From Actinomycetes bacterium (GTDB lineage: Bacteria > Actinomycetota > Actinomycetes > Propionibacteriales > Nocardioidaceae), in the NCBI GenBank assembly GCA_029779385.1, contig JAKPAQ010000020.1, positions 1-8,906 of the forward strand: 8,906 nucleotides of DNA, in the 5' to 3' direction. Of this stretch, positions 1-5,441 are shown piece after piece. The notes under the pieces were generated by a model that worked only from the letters and a program-made list of their open reading frames with translations, did no database searches and had not been told where the DNA came from. How positions within the stretch are numbered: the first letter of the stretch is position 1; every line of letters starts with the position of its first letter. Made by a program: the position numbers and the translations under genes.

Positions 1-1
1 C

Positions 2-313
2 GAGCGCCGCGACGCCCGGAGCTCACTCGCCGGCTCCGGGCGCCGCGACCCCGACCAAGAGTTGGCGTCACTGGCGGCGAGGTGGGCGGCAAAAGAGGCG
101 CTCATCAAGGCGTGGTCGGAGTCTCTTTGGGGCTCGCCGCCGGTTGCCGGCGAGCAGATCCACCACCTAATCGAGGTGGTGCGTGACGCTTGGGGCCGTC
201 CCCGACTACGGTTTCACGGCGAGGTCGCCGAGCAGTTGGCGGACGTGACCAGCCACGTCTCGTTGAGTCACGACGGATCGTTCGCGACCGCGATGGTGAC
301 CCTTTCGCGCTGA
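2..313 (+). CDS. acpS: Holo-[acyl-carrier-protein] synthase, 3' part (5' end outside window)
   Basis: This enzyme transfers 4'-phosphopantetheine from CoA to the active serine of acyl carrier protein, which activates fatty acid synthase in the cytoplasm. The frame is open from base 2 and ends at TGA 311-313, so about 103 C-terminal residues are visible. The signature ARWAAKEALIKAW is present at about 25-37 of the visible part; its Glu is a Mg2+/CoA ligand in AcpS. The C-terminal core strand VSLSHDGSFATAMV follows. The N-terminal metal-binding Asp region (vGvD type) must lie upstream of the window. A TTG at 62 could be called as a start, but it would remove upstream sequence that reads like AcpS (ERRDARSSLAG), so I treat the gene as truncated by the window edge. 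It converges on the TetR gene with a 7-bp gap. The family call is secure; the true 5' end is not visible. Confidence 0.9.
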   Translation, partial: ERRDARSSLAGSGRRDPDQELASLAARWAAKEALIKAWSESLWGSPPVAGEQIHHLIEVVRDAWGRPRLRFHGEVAEQLADVTSHVSLSHDGSFATAMVTLSR

Positions 314-320
314 GGCCAGC

Positions 321-953
321 TCAGGTGGCGTTGACTTCGGCCGAGAGTAAGTAGGAGGCCAACAGTCGCTTAAGTTCGATGACCGCCTCGAGGTGCTCTT
401 GGTTGTCGCGGACGGCAAAGTTGAGCATCGAATAGGTGACGTGAACGAGCACTTCGGCGATGATCTTGCGACGCTCTCGAGGTGTGCCCGGAGTTAGCGG
501 TGCGAGCACATGTGCGACTCGGCTGGCCAGTTCGGCTTCGGTGACTTGAGCGGTTTCGCGGGTGGCCGGGGTGGACTGAACCGCGTACCAAACCGCCCGC
601 CGCGACGGGTCGCTCACCCACAGTTCACCAACGTGGTCGACGAGTCGATCGAGCAACACCAGCCAGTCCAGGCTCGGCAGTTCGGCCGCCAACTTGTCTA
701 GTTCATCTCGGACCGCGACCGCATTCTGGCGGTCCAATTCGCACAAGATGACGTACTTGTTGGCGAAGAATTGGTAGAGGGTGCCGATCGGCAAACCAGC
801 GCGAGTGGCGACTTCTTCGCAGGTAAACGAGTCGAAGCCGACCTCAAGGAGCACTTCGCGTGAAACCTGCAACAGTTTCTCGAACTTGAGTTTGCTGCGC
901 TCCTGAGTCGGGCGCTTGCGCGGTTCGAGGATCTGGGTGGTCACGCGCGTCAC
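321..953 (-). CDS. TetR/AcrR-family transcriptional regulator
   Basis: A 210-residue cytoplasmic repressor, the usual TetR length. The N-terminal DNA-binding domain spans about 20-70, with the helix-turn-helix at about 42-62 (TCEEVATRAGLPIGTLYQFF) followed by the family-typical FANKYVIL helix. The rest (about 75-205) is an all-helical ligand-binding and dimer domain whose ligand cannot be read from sequence. The start is GTG at 953, 11 bp after the stop of the APH-like gene on the same strand, with only a weak purine run (GGTAGG) before it; GTG at 944 is an alternative. It is the last gene of the SDR-APH-TetR operon, so it probably represses that operon through the operator at 2778-2798. Acyl-CoA thioesters are plausible effectors given the neighbours. 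TetR family is certain; target and ligand are inference. Confidence 0.9.
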   Translation of the reverse strand: MTRVTTQILEPRKRPTQERSKLKFEKLLQVSREVLLEVGFDSFTCEEVATRAGLPIGTLYQFFANKYVILCELDRQNAVAVRDELDKLAAELPSLDWLVLLDRLVDHVGELWVSDPSRRAVWYAVQSTPATRETAQVTEAELASRVAHVLAPLTPGTPRERRKIIAEVLVHVTYSMLNFAVRDNQEHLEAVIELKRLLASYLLSAEVNAT

Positions 954-964
954 CCTACCGGTTG

Positions 965-2005
965 CTAGCGCGAGATAGCGGCCAAACCGTGCTGGACGAG
1001 CGGATCGATCATGTTGCCGATTCCCTCGAACCCGGCGCCGACAGTTTTGCCCTGCGAGTGCCGAAAATGGATTCCTTCGAGGATGACGGCGAGCTTGAAG
1101 TACGCCAAACCAAGGTGGAAGCCAAGTTCGCTCACGTTTCGACCCGACTGGTCGGCGTACCGTTCGATTGACTCATCCGGTGAGAGGTAGCCGGTTGCTA
1201 GCGGTGCATCAGTTACCTGCGCAGTGCCGCGACCGTCCGACAGGGCTAGCTTCTGGTAGGCCAGCATCACGGCTAGGTCGGTGAGCGGATCGCCGAGGGT
1301 GCTCATTTCCCAGTCGAGCACCGTGGTGATTCGGTCGCCGTCAACGGTGTCGACCAGCACGTTGTCTAGTCGGTAGTCGCCGTGGACGATCGTGCCTTCG
1401 CTGGCGGTCGGGACGGTGTCGCTGAGCCGGTTGGCTAGTTCGTCAATGCCGTCAATTTCGCGCGAACGAGAGGCTTCGAGTTGTTTCTGCCAGCGGGCCA
1501 CCTGGCGGTTGAGGTAGCCGTCGGGTCGACCAAACTCAGCCAGCCCAACCTCGCGGTAGTCCACTGCGTGCAGGTCCACCAAAGTGTCGACGAGTCGTTC
1601 GGTGATGGTGCGGACGCGCTCGGCACCAAGCGGTTCAAGTTCGGCGGCCTTTTGAAAGGCCGTGCCCGCCATACGTTCCATGATGTAGAACGGAGCGCCG
1701 ATGACTGAGTCGTCTTTGCATTCGGCGATCATCCTGGGCACGGGCACGGCGGTGTCGGCCAGCGCCGCCATGATGTGGTGTTCGCGACCCATATCGTGCG
1801 CGGTCGCCAGCACATGGCCAAGCGGCGGGCGACGCACGATGACGTCTTGTTCGCCGTTGCTGACGATATAGGTCAGGTTCGACTTTCCGCCGACGATGAG
1901 CGTGGCGTTCAGGTCCCCAGGCAGTTGCCCGGGGACCTGAACGTCAAGCCAAGCGCGCAGAGCGCCTAGGTCTAGGCCCTCGACACTGGCCGGCGCGTCA
2001 GCCAT
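965..2005 (-). CDS. APH-family phosphotransferase, ACAD10/11-type (acyl-CoA kinase-like)
   Basis: A 346-residue protein of the aminoglycoside-phosphotransferase/choline-kinase fold, in the branch matching the kinase domain of ACAD10/11. Visible motifs: GGKSNLTY at 39-46 (nucleotide loop), VIVRRPP at 55-61, the Brenner motif HGDYRLDN at 208-215 (catalytic D210, N215), and LDWEMSTLGDP at 230-240 (metal-binding D231). Enzymes of this branch, such as LvaA of Pseudomonas putida, phosphorylate 4-hydroxyacyl-CoAs so that the hydroxyl can be removed before beta-oxidation. An antibiotic-resistance role is unlikely because the neighbours are lipid genes. A GTG at 2023 would add six residues, but ATG 2005 is preferred: it has AAGGA at 2011-2015 with 5-nt spacing and starts one base after the SDR stop. 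It sits between the SDR and the TetR gene. The fold is sure; the substrate is inferred. Confidence 0.87.
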   Translation of the reverse strand: MADAPASVEGLDLGALRAWLDVQVPGQLPGDLNATLIVGGKSNLTYIVSNGEQDVIVRRPPLGHVLATAHDMGREHHIMAALADTAVPVPRMIAECKDDSVIGAPFYIMERMAGTAFQKAAELEPLGAERVRTITERLVDTLVDLHAVDYREVGLAEFGRPDGYLNRQVARWQKQLEASRSREIDGIDELANRLSDTVPTASEGTIVHGDYRLDNVLVDTVDGDRITTVLDWEMSTLGDPLTDLAVMLAYQKLALSDGRGTAQVTDAPLATGYLSPDESIERYADQSGRNVSELGFHLGLAYFKLAVILEGIHFRHSQGKTVGAGFEGIGNMIDPLVQHGLAAISR

Positions 2006-2006
2006 G

Positions 2007-2762
2007 TCAGTCCTTCGGTCCACCGGCGACGTAAATGACCTGACCGGAGACGAAGCCGGCGCCTTCGCTGCACAAGAACGCAGCGGTGTGGGCGATGTCT
2101 TCGGGCTGGCCGACGCGCTGGACTGGGATCTGGTCGGCGCTGAACTTGATGAAGTCCTCGAACGAGACGCCGATGCGCTCGGCGGTCGCGGCGGTCATGT
2201 CGGTCTGAATGAAGCCCGGGGCGATGGAGTTGGCGGTGATGCCGAACTTGCCCAACTCGATCGCGAGCGTCTTGGTGAAGCCCTGCATGCCAGCCTTAGC
2301 GGCCGAGTAGTTGGCCTGGCCGCGGTTGCCCAGCGCCGAGGTGCTCGACAGGTTCACGATGCGGCCGTACTTGGCTTCGGTCATGTACTTCTGGCAGGCC
2401 TTGGTCATCAGGAAGGCGCCCTTGAGGTGGACGGCCATGACCGAGTCCCAGTCGTCGACGCTCATCTTGAAGAGCATGTTGTCGCGGATGATGCCCGCGT
2501 TGTTGATCAGGACGGTGGGTGCGCCGAGTTCTGCTGCGACCTTGGTGACCGCGGCGTCTACTGCCTCGGGGTCGGCGACGTTCGCGCCAACGGCGAGGGC
2601 GGCGCCTCCGGCGGCGACGATTTCGTCAACTACGACTTGGCAGGCCGCTTCGTCGAGGTCGAGGACGGCGACTTGGTAGCCGTCGGCGGCGAATCGCTTG
2701 GCGATTTGGGCGCCGATGCCGCGGGCGGCTCCGGTGATGATGGCGGTACGGGACTCGGACAC
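2007..2762 (-). CDS. SDR-family 3-hydroxyacyl-CoA dehydrogenase / FabG-like oxidoreductase
   Basis: A 251-residue classical short-chain dehydrogenase. It has the cofactor loop TGAARGIG (10-17), NNAG (87-90), catalytic S139, Y152 and K156, and the PG motif at 182-183. D35 at the end of the second strand favours NAD(H) over NADP(H), as expected for an oxidative enzyme. The usual catalytic Asn position is His112 (VHLKGAF), a variant I recall from the (R)-3-hydroxyacyl-CoA dehydrogenase domain of peroxisomal MFE-2, where the context is VHLRG. Together these favour beta-oxidation-like work over fatty acid synthesis, although a FabG-like ketoreductase cannot be excluded. The GTG start at 2762 has AGGAG at 2767-2771, 4 nt away. 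It is the first gene of the minus operon; its stop is one base from the APH start, so the two are probably translationally coupled. Family certain; direction and substrate inferred. Confidence 0.9.
   Translation of the reverse strand: MSESRTAIITGAARGIGAQIAKRFAADGYQVAVLDLDEAACQVVVDEIVAAGGAALAVGANVADPEAVDAAVTKVAAELGAPTVLINNAGIIRDNMLFKMSVDDWDSVMAVHLKGAFLMTKACQKYMTEAKYGRIVNLSSTSALGNRGQANYSAAKAGMQGFTKTLAIELGKFGITANSIAPGFIQTDMTAATAERIGVSFEDFIKFSADQIPVQRVGQPEDIAHTAAFLCSEGAGFVSGQVIYVAGGPKD
2011..2015 (-). promoter_or_regulatory. Shine-Dalgarno AAGGA deciding the APH start
   Basis: AAGGA on the minus strand, inside the last codons of the SDR gene, ends 5 nt before ATG 2005. It supports that start over the upstream GTG at 2023, which would overlap the SDR gene by 17 bp. 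Confidence 0.65.
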
Positions 2763-2777
2763 GTTACTCCTAGGTTT

Positions 2778-2798
2778 CTAAGCGCTTGCTTAGTAAGC
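2778..2798. promoter_or_regulatory. Probable TetR operator with three half-sites
   Basis: CTAAGC-GCTT-GCTTAG (2778-2793) is a perfect inverted repeat, and GCTTA-G-TAAGC (2788-2798) is a second one sharing its right arm, giving three alternating half-sites. AAGCGCTT (2780-2787) is itself palindromic. The site lies 15 bp upstream of the SDR start and overlaps the likely -10 and transcript start of the minus operon, which is classic repressor placement. The TetR protein ending that operon is the natural candidate to bind here; that pairing is inference. Confidence 0.7.
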
Positions 2799-2801
2799 GT
2801 A
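2796..2801 (-). promoter_or_regulatory. Possible -10 (TACGCT) of the SDR-APH-TetR operon
   Basis: TACGCT on the minus strand fits the actinobacterial TANNNT -10 and would start transcription near 2789, inside the operator. No convincing -35 is seen at the expected distance. This transcript would carry a short leader containing the AGGAG site at 2767-2771. Confidence 0.4.
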
Positions 2802-2802
2802 G

Positions 2803-2823
2803 CGCACGTTCGCGGCGTGCGAA
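2803..2823. repeat. Overlapping dyads between the divergent promoters
   Basis: CGCACG (2803-2808) pairs with CGTGCG (2816-2821) around a 7-nt spacer, and TTCGC (2809-2813) pairs with GCGAA (2819-2823). The two dyads overlap, so only one can form at a time. The region is upstream of both starts. It could be a further protein site or chance in GC-rich DNA. Confidence 0.4.
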
Positions 2824-2851
2824 AGGTCACAGGAGATGAACACTGTTGAAT

Positions 2852-2867
2852 ATGAGGAAATCCTCAT
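2852..2867. promoter_or_regulatory. Upstream dyad ATGAGGA-AA-TCCTCAT (operator candidate 1)
   Basis: Perfect 7-bp arms with a 2-nt spacer. If transcription starts at 2888, this dyad spans -36 to -21 and covers the -35 position. It shares TGAGG-N4-CCTCA with the dyad at 2882-2895. I do not recognise the cognate regulator. Confidence 0.6.
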
Positions 2868-2875
2868 GTTTGCGC

Positions 2876-2881
2876 TACGGT
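2876..2881 (+). promoter_or_regulatory. -10 element TACGGT for the carboxylase operon (leaderless start)
   Basis: TACGGT fits TANNNT and lies exactly 6 nt before ATG 2888, so the transcript would begin at or next to the start codon. Only GAGG, 1 nt from the ATG and too close to work well, precedes the start, which agrees with leaderless translation. The same geometry occurs at three other genes in this window. Confidence 0.55.
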
Positions 2882-2895
2882 TGAGGCATGCCTCA
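2882..2895. promoter_or_regulatory. Dyad TGAGGC-AT-GCCTCA over the carboxylase start codon (operator candidate 2)
   Basis: A perfect 14-bp palindrome centred on ATG 2888, 29 bp centre to centre from the related dyad at 2852-2867. A protein bound to both would cover the promoter from about -36 to +8, which predicts repression of the carboxylase operon. Confidence 0.6.
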
Positions 2896-4396
2896 TGTTT
2901 CTGATGCTTCGTCGAGCACCTCAACCCAAGCGGCGGCCGATGCGGCCCGCGCCACGCTGACCGACCACCGCGCCCAGCGTTTCGTTCGTACTGACCCACG
3001 TGGGAGCCGCGTTTACACCGCCCGCGAACGCGCCGAACTGTTGCTCGACGCGGGCACCTTCGTGGAGTTCGCCCCGCTGCGATCGAACCAGCCAGGCGCC
3101 GGCACCGGGGTAATCGCCGGTTGGGGACTGGTCGATGGTCGACCGGTGGTGGTGGCCTGCCACGACGCTTCGATCGCCGCCGGTGCGATCGGTGCGGTGA
3201 TGGCAGACGCGATCTGTCGCGCCCAACGGTTCGCAATCGAAAAAGGATTCCCGATCGTCTACGTAAACGACTCGGGCGGCGCCAGGGTGCCGGACGGAAT
3301 CTTGGCCCTGCACGGTTGCGGCGAGATCTTCGCCCTCAACGTTCAGGCGCAGTCAAAAATCCCTCAGATCTCGGTGATCCTCGGCCCGTGCGCGGGGGCG
3401 GCCGCCTATTCGCCGGCGTTGACCGACTGGACGATCATGGTCAAAGGCCACGGTCACATGTTCTTGACCGGGCCAGACGTGGTGCGCGCCGCCACCGGTG
3501 AGGACGCCACGGCCGACGAAATCGGCGGAACGGGCATGCACACCAAAACCAGCGGCGTCGCCCACCTCGAAGCCGCCGACGAACTCGAAGCCTTGCAGGC
3601 GGCGCGACAACTTTTGTCCTACCTGCCCAGCAGCGCCGAAGCGCCGCAGGCGGTGACCGCGGCCGTGCCGGTGAACCCGATCTCGGCCGAGGCGATTTCG
3701 GCGGTTGTGCCCGAGCGCGCCAGCGTTCCCTTTGACATGCACGAGGTAATCGACGGCATCCTCGACAACGGTGCGCGACTCAAGTTGTCGCCCCAATACT
3801 GCGCCAGCGCGATCACCCTGTTTGGCCGAATCGATGGGCGACCCGTCGGGGTGGTCGCAAACCAGCCCGCGGTGCGCGGCGGCATCCTCGACTCCAAAAA
3901 CTCGGTCAAGATAGCTCGCTTTGTTGAGTTCTGTGGCCGGTTCGCCATCCCGATCCTGACCTTGGTCGACGTGCCCGGTTTCTTGCCCGGAACCGTTGAG
4001 GAAGGCCGCGGCATCATCACTCAGGGCGCCAAAGTCCTAAAGGCATACGTCGACGCCACCAACTCAATGCGGCTGACCGTTGTCGTTCGCAAGGCTTACG
4101 GCGGCGCCTACATCGCCATGGGTTCGGCCTCGATCGGCGCCGATCACACTTGGGCTTGGTCCAATGCCGAGATCGCCGTGATGGGGCCGGGCGGCGCGGT
4201 TGGTCTGCTTCATCGGCGGGCGTTGGCCGAAGCCGAGGACCCGGCCGCGCTTCGCGAGGAGTTGGCCGCCGACTATCGCGAACAGGTCGCCCGCCCCTAT
4301 GTGGCTGCTGGCGCCGGCATCGTCGAGGACGTCATCCACCCGGAGGAAACCCGCGAACGATTGGTCGCGGCGATGCGTTTGTTGGCGCACCGATGA
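2888..4396 (+). CDS. Acyl-CoA carboxylase carboxyltransferase (beta) subunit
   Basis: A 502-residue crotonase-fold carboxyltransferase of the AccD/PccB type. It moves the carboxyl group from carboxybiotin to an acyl-CoA in the cytoplasm. The N-half carries NDSGGAR (127-133) and the oxyanion-hole loop GPCAGAAAYSP (166-176). The C-half carries NQPAVRGGILD (325-335), DVPGFLPG (361-368), the AYGGAYIAM loop (403-411) and VMGPGGAV (431-438). Length fits the roughly 500-550 of the family. Ile409 occupies the position equivalent to the specificity residue known from Streptomyces (Asp in PccB, Ile in AccB), suggesting acetyl-CoA or broad specificity rather than strict propionyl-CoA use. The start ATG 2888 is probably leaderless. 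The next gene encodes a biotin carrier and overlaps this stop by ATGA. No biotin carboxylase subunit is in the window, so it must be borrowed from elsewhere. Family certain; substrate open. Confidence 0.92.
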   Translation: MPHVSDASSSTSTQAAADAARATLTDHRAQRFVRTDPRGSRVYTARERAELLLDAGTFVEFAPLRSNQPGAGTGVIAGWGLVDGRPVVVACHDASIAAGAIGAVMADAICRAQRFAIEKGFPIVYVNDSGGARVPDGILALHGCGEIFALNVQAQSKIPQISVILGPCAGAAAYSPALTDWTIMVKGHGHMFLTGPDVVRAATGEDATADEIGGTGMHTKTSGVAHLEAADELEALQAARQLLSYLPSSAEAPQAVTAAVPVNPISAEAISAVVPERASVPFDMHEVIDGILDNGARLKLSPQYCASAITLFGRIDGRPVGVVANQPAVRGGILDSKNSVKIARFVEFCGRFAIPILTLVDVPGFLPGTVEEGRGIITQGAKVLKAYVDATNSMRLTVVVRKAYGGAYIAMGSASIGADHTWAWSNAEIAVMGPGGAVGLLHRRALAEAEDPAALREELAADYREQVARPYVAAGAGIVEDVIHPEETRERLVAAMRLLAHR

Positions 4397-4620
4397 TCGC
4401 GGCGAAGGCCGAGATTGTCGGCAACGTTTGGAAGATTCTCGTGCGAGTCGGCGACCAGGTGGGTCCCGGCGACCCGCTAGTTGTCCTTGAGTCGATGAAG
4501 ATGGAAATCCCGGTGGTGGCGCCAGGCCATGGTCACGTGGCGGCGGTGCTGGTGACCGAGGGGCAAATCGTCCAAGAGGGCGACCCGGTTGTCGAAATCG
4601 ACAACACCTTGGGTGCCTGA
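4393..4620 (+). CDS. Free-standing biotin carboxyl carrier protein (TB7.3-like)
   Basis: A 75-residue biotinyl/lipoyl domain and nothing else. The biotinylation motif is ESMKMEI (33-39) with target K36, flanked by the two half-motifs of the flattened barrel (VGDQVGPGD at 19-27 and EGQIVQEGD at 56-64). It carries CO2 on biotin between a biotin carboxylase and a carboxyltransferase. The start ATG 4393 shares ATGA with the carboxyltransferase stop, so translation is coupled and the two products are probably partners. Mycobacterial TB7.3 is a similar 71-residue stand-alone biotinylated protein. In most actinobacterial acyl-CoA carboxylases the carrier is fused to the biotin carboxylase, so a separate carrier beside the beta subunit is informative. 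A longer reading frame exists upstream in this frame, but it shadows the carboxyltransferase. Lipoylation instead of biotinylation is unlikely given MKM. Confidence 0.9.
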   Translation: MIAAKAEIVGNVWKILVRVGDQVGPGDPLVVLESMKMEIPVVAPGHGHVAAVLVTEGQIVQEGDPVVEIDNTLGA

Positions 4621-4658
4621 ACCTGCGCTAGTGCTGCCGCGTGGCAGGATGCGCAGGT
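4621..4658 (+). promoter_or_regulatory. Intercistronic hairpin covering the thioesterase ribosome binding site and start
   Basis: ACCTGCGC (4621-4628) pairs perfectly with GCGCAGGT (4651-4658), whose last two bases belong to the GTG start. An inner stem CTGCC (4634-4638)/GGCAG (4643-4647) with loop GCGT takes up part of the AGGA Shine-Dalgarno (4646-4649). The hairpin begins right after the biotin-carrier stop at 4620. A ribosome finishing that gene would melt the 5' arm, so translational coupling is the likely role. There is no U-run, so it is not a standard terminator. Confidence 0.55.
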
Positions 4659-5361
4659 GACTGAGTTTCGACACGAGATCCCCATGCGTTGGGCGGATCT
4701 GGACACGCTAAATCACGTCAACAACGTTGTCTATCTGCGTTACGCCGCCGACGCGCGCGCGGCGATCGCCGACTTGCCGGCCGGGCCGATAGGTCAAATG
4801 ACCGTCCAGTTCAAGCGACCGATTCTGCTTAGCCGGACTCCAGTTGTGGTGACCTCGCAGGTCGACGGTTTCGAGGTGGCGCAGTCCATCGGGGTGAGCG
4901 GCACGGGCCACGAGTTCGCGACCGTCACCTCTGACCTTGGTGGCTTTCTCGAACAAGTTGAGCCGCATGCCGGCGGCCACCGAGAAGAGTTCTGGCTGCG
5001 CCGAACAGATCTGGACGAGACCGGGGAAGTGTCACCGGCCCAAGCTTTCGAACTCTTCCAAGAAACCCGGATTCCATTCCTAAACGACGTGCTCGTGCGA
5101 CTTTCGGCCGGCGGATTTGTCGTCGCCCAAATCCAGATCAGCTACTACCAGCCAATTGGCTGGCAGGCTGAGCCGTTGACCGCGGTCTCTTGGCTATCAC
5201 GGCTCGGGAACTCCTCATTCGTCGTCGAATCCCAGCTGCTCAGCGGCAATCAAGTGCTGGCTTCGTCGCACGCGGTACTCGTCGGCTTCGACGCTTCTAC
5301 TCAGTCCAGCCGCCAACTCGAAGGGGCCGAGCGCGAGCAGTTGGCCGCGGCCTTGGGCTGA
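4657..5361 (+). CDS. Acyl-CoA thioesterase, double-hotdog 4HBT/FadM-like
   Basis: A 234-residue protein with two tandem hotdog domains, expected to hydrolyse acyl-CoA thioesters in the cytoplasm. Domain 1 (about 1-100) has the 4HBT signature MRWADLDTLNHVNN at 10-23, including D16 and H20. Domain 2 (about 110-210) starts with a related RRTDLDETGEVSP at 115-127, where HVNN is replaced by EVSP, so this half is probably structural or altered in activity. Single-domain relatives are about 130-150 residues, so this is a fused pair. The GTG start at 4657 is set by AGGA at 4646-4649, 7 nt upstream. It lies 36 bp after the biotin-carrier gene, probably in the same operon, and behind a hairpin that may control its translation. 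It could relieve CoA sequestration or trim the carboxylase product. The substrate is unknown. Confidence 0.85.
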   Translation: MTEFRHEIPMRWADLDTLNHVNNVVYLRYAADARAAIADLPAGPIGQMTVQFKRPILLSRTPVVVTSQVDGFEVAQSIGVSGTGHEFATVTSDLGGFLEQVEPHAGGHREEFWLRRTDLDETGEVSPAQAFELFQETRIPFLNDVLVRLSAGGFVVAQIQISYYQPIGWQAEPLTAVSWLSRLGNSSFVVESQLLSGNQVLASSHAVLVGFDASTQSSRQLEGAEREQLAAALG

Positions 5362-5373
5362 CTGAAAATGGTG

Positions 5374-5417
5374 GTTGTGATACCTGGCGATTTGGGCGAC
5401 AGCGCCTGCGTCACAAC
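5374..5417 (+). terminator. Weak possible terminator hairpin after the carboxylase operon
   Basis: GTTGTGA (5374-5380) pairs with TCACAAC (5411-5417), and inside this GGCG (5386-5389) can pair with CGCC (5403-5406). It lies between the thioesterase stop and the next promoter, where a terminator would be expected. There is no T-run and the loops are large, so this is a weak call. Confidence 0.25.
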
Positions 5418-5441
5418 GCCAGAATATATCATGTTTTGCTA

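Noticed and set aside
958..1203. Direct repeat of the 13-mer CCGGTTGCTAGCG (958-970 and 1191-1203)
   Set aside because: One copy straddles the APH stop and intergenic gap and the other lies inside the APH gene, with no inverted ends or target duplication. Probably chance.
965..2005. Aminoglycoside resistance kinase
   Set aside because: The APH fold is shared, but sequence style and neighbours (SDR, TetR, carboxylase operon) point to ACAD10/11-type acyl-CoA kinases.
2004..2849. Long open frame on the plus strand antisense to the SDR gene
   Set aside because: It mirrors codon bias of the SDR gene on the other strand, and its translation (repeated GD, VG and DD) resembles no protein family.
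2836..2904. A 22-codon upstream reading frame (ATG 2836) after AGGAG and overlapping the carboxyltransferase start
   Set aside because: The AGGAG directly abuts the ATG, the frame runs through both palindromes, and the proposed transcript start at 2888 lies downstream of it. It is more likely chance than a leader peptide.
4150..4392. N-terminal extension of the biotin carrier frame into the carboxyltransferase gene
   Set aside because: The extension is Arg/Gly-rich low-complexity shadow sequence; ATG 4393 gives a complete biotinyl domain.
5421..5441. AT-rich patch with AATATATCATG, considered as a dif-like site because composition changes nearby
   Set aside because: It does not match the two-arm XerC/XerD layout of known dif sites; it is more simply AT-rich DNA upstream of a strong promoter.
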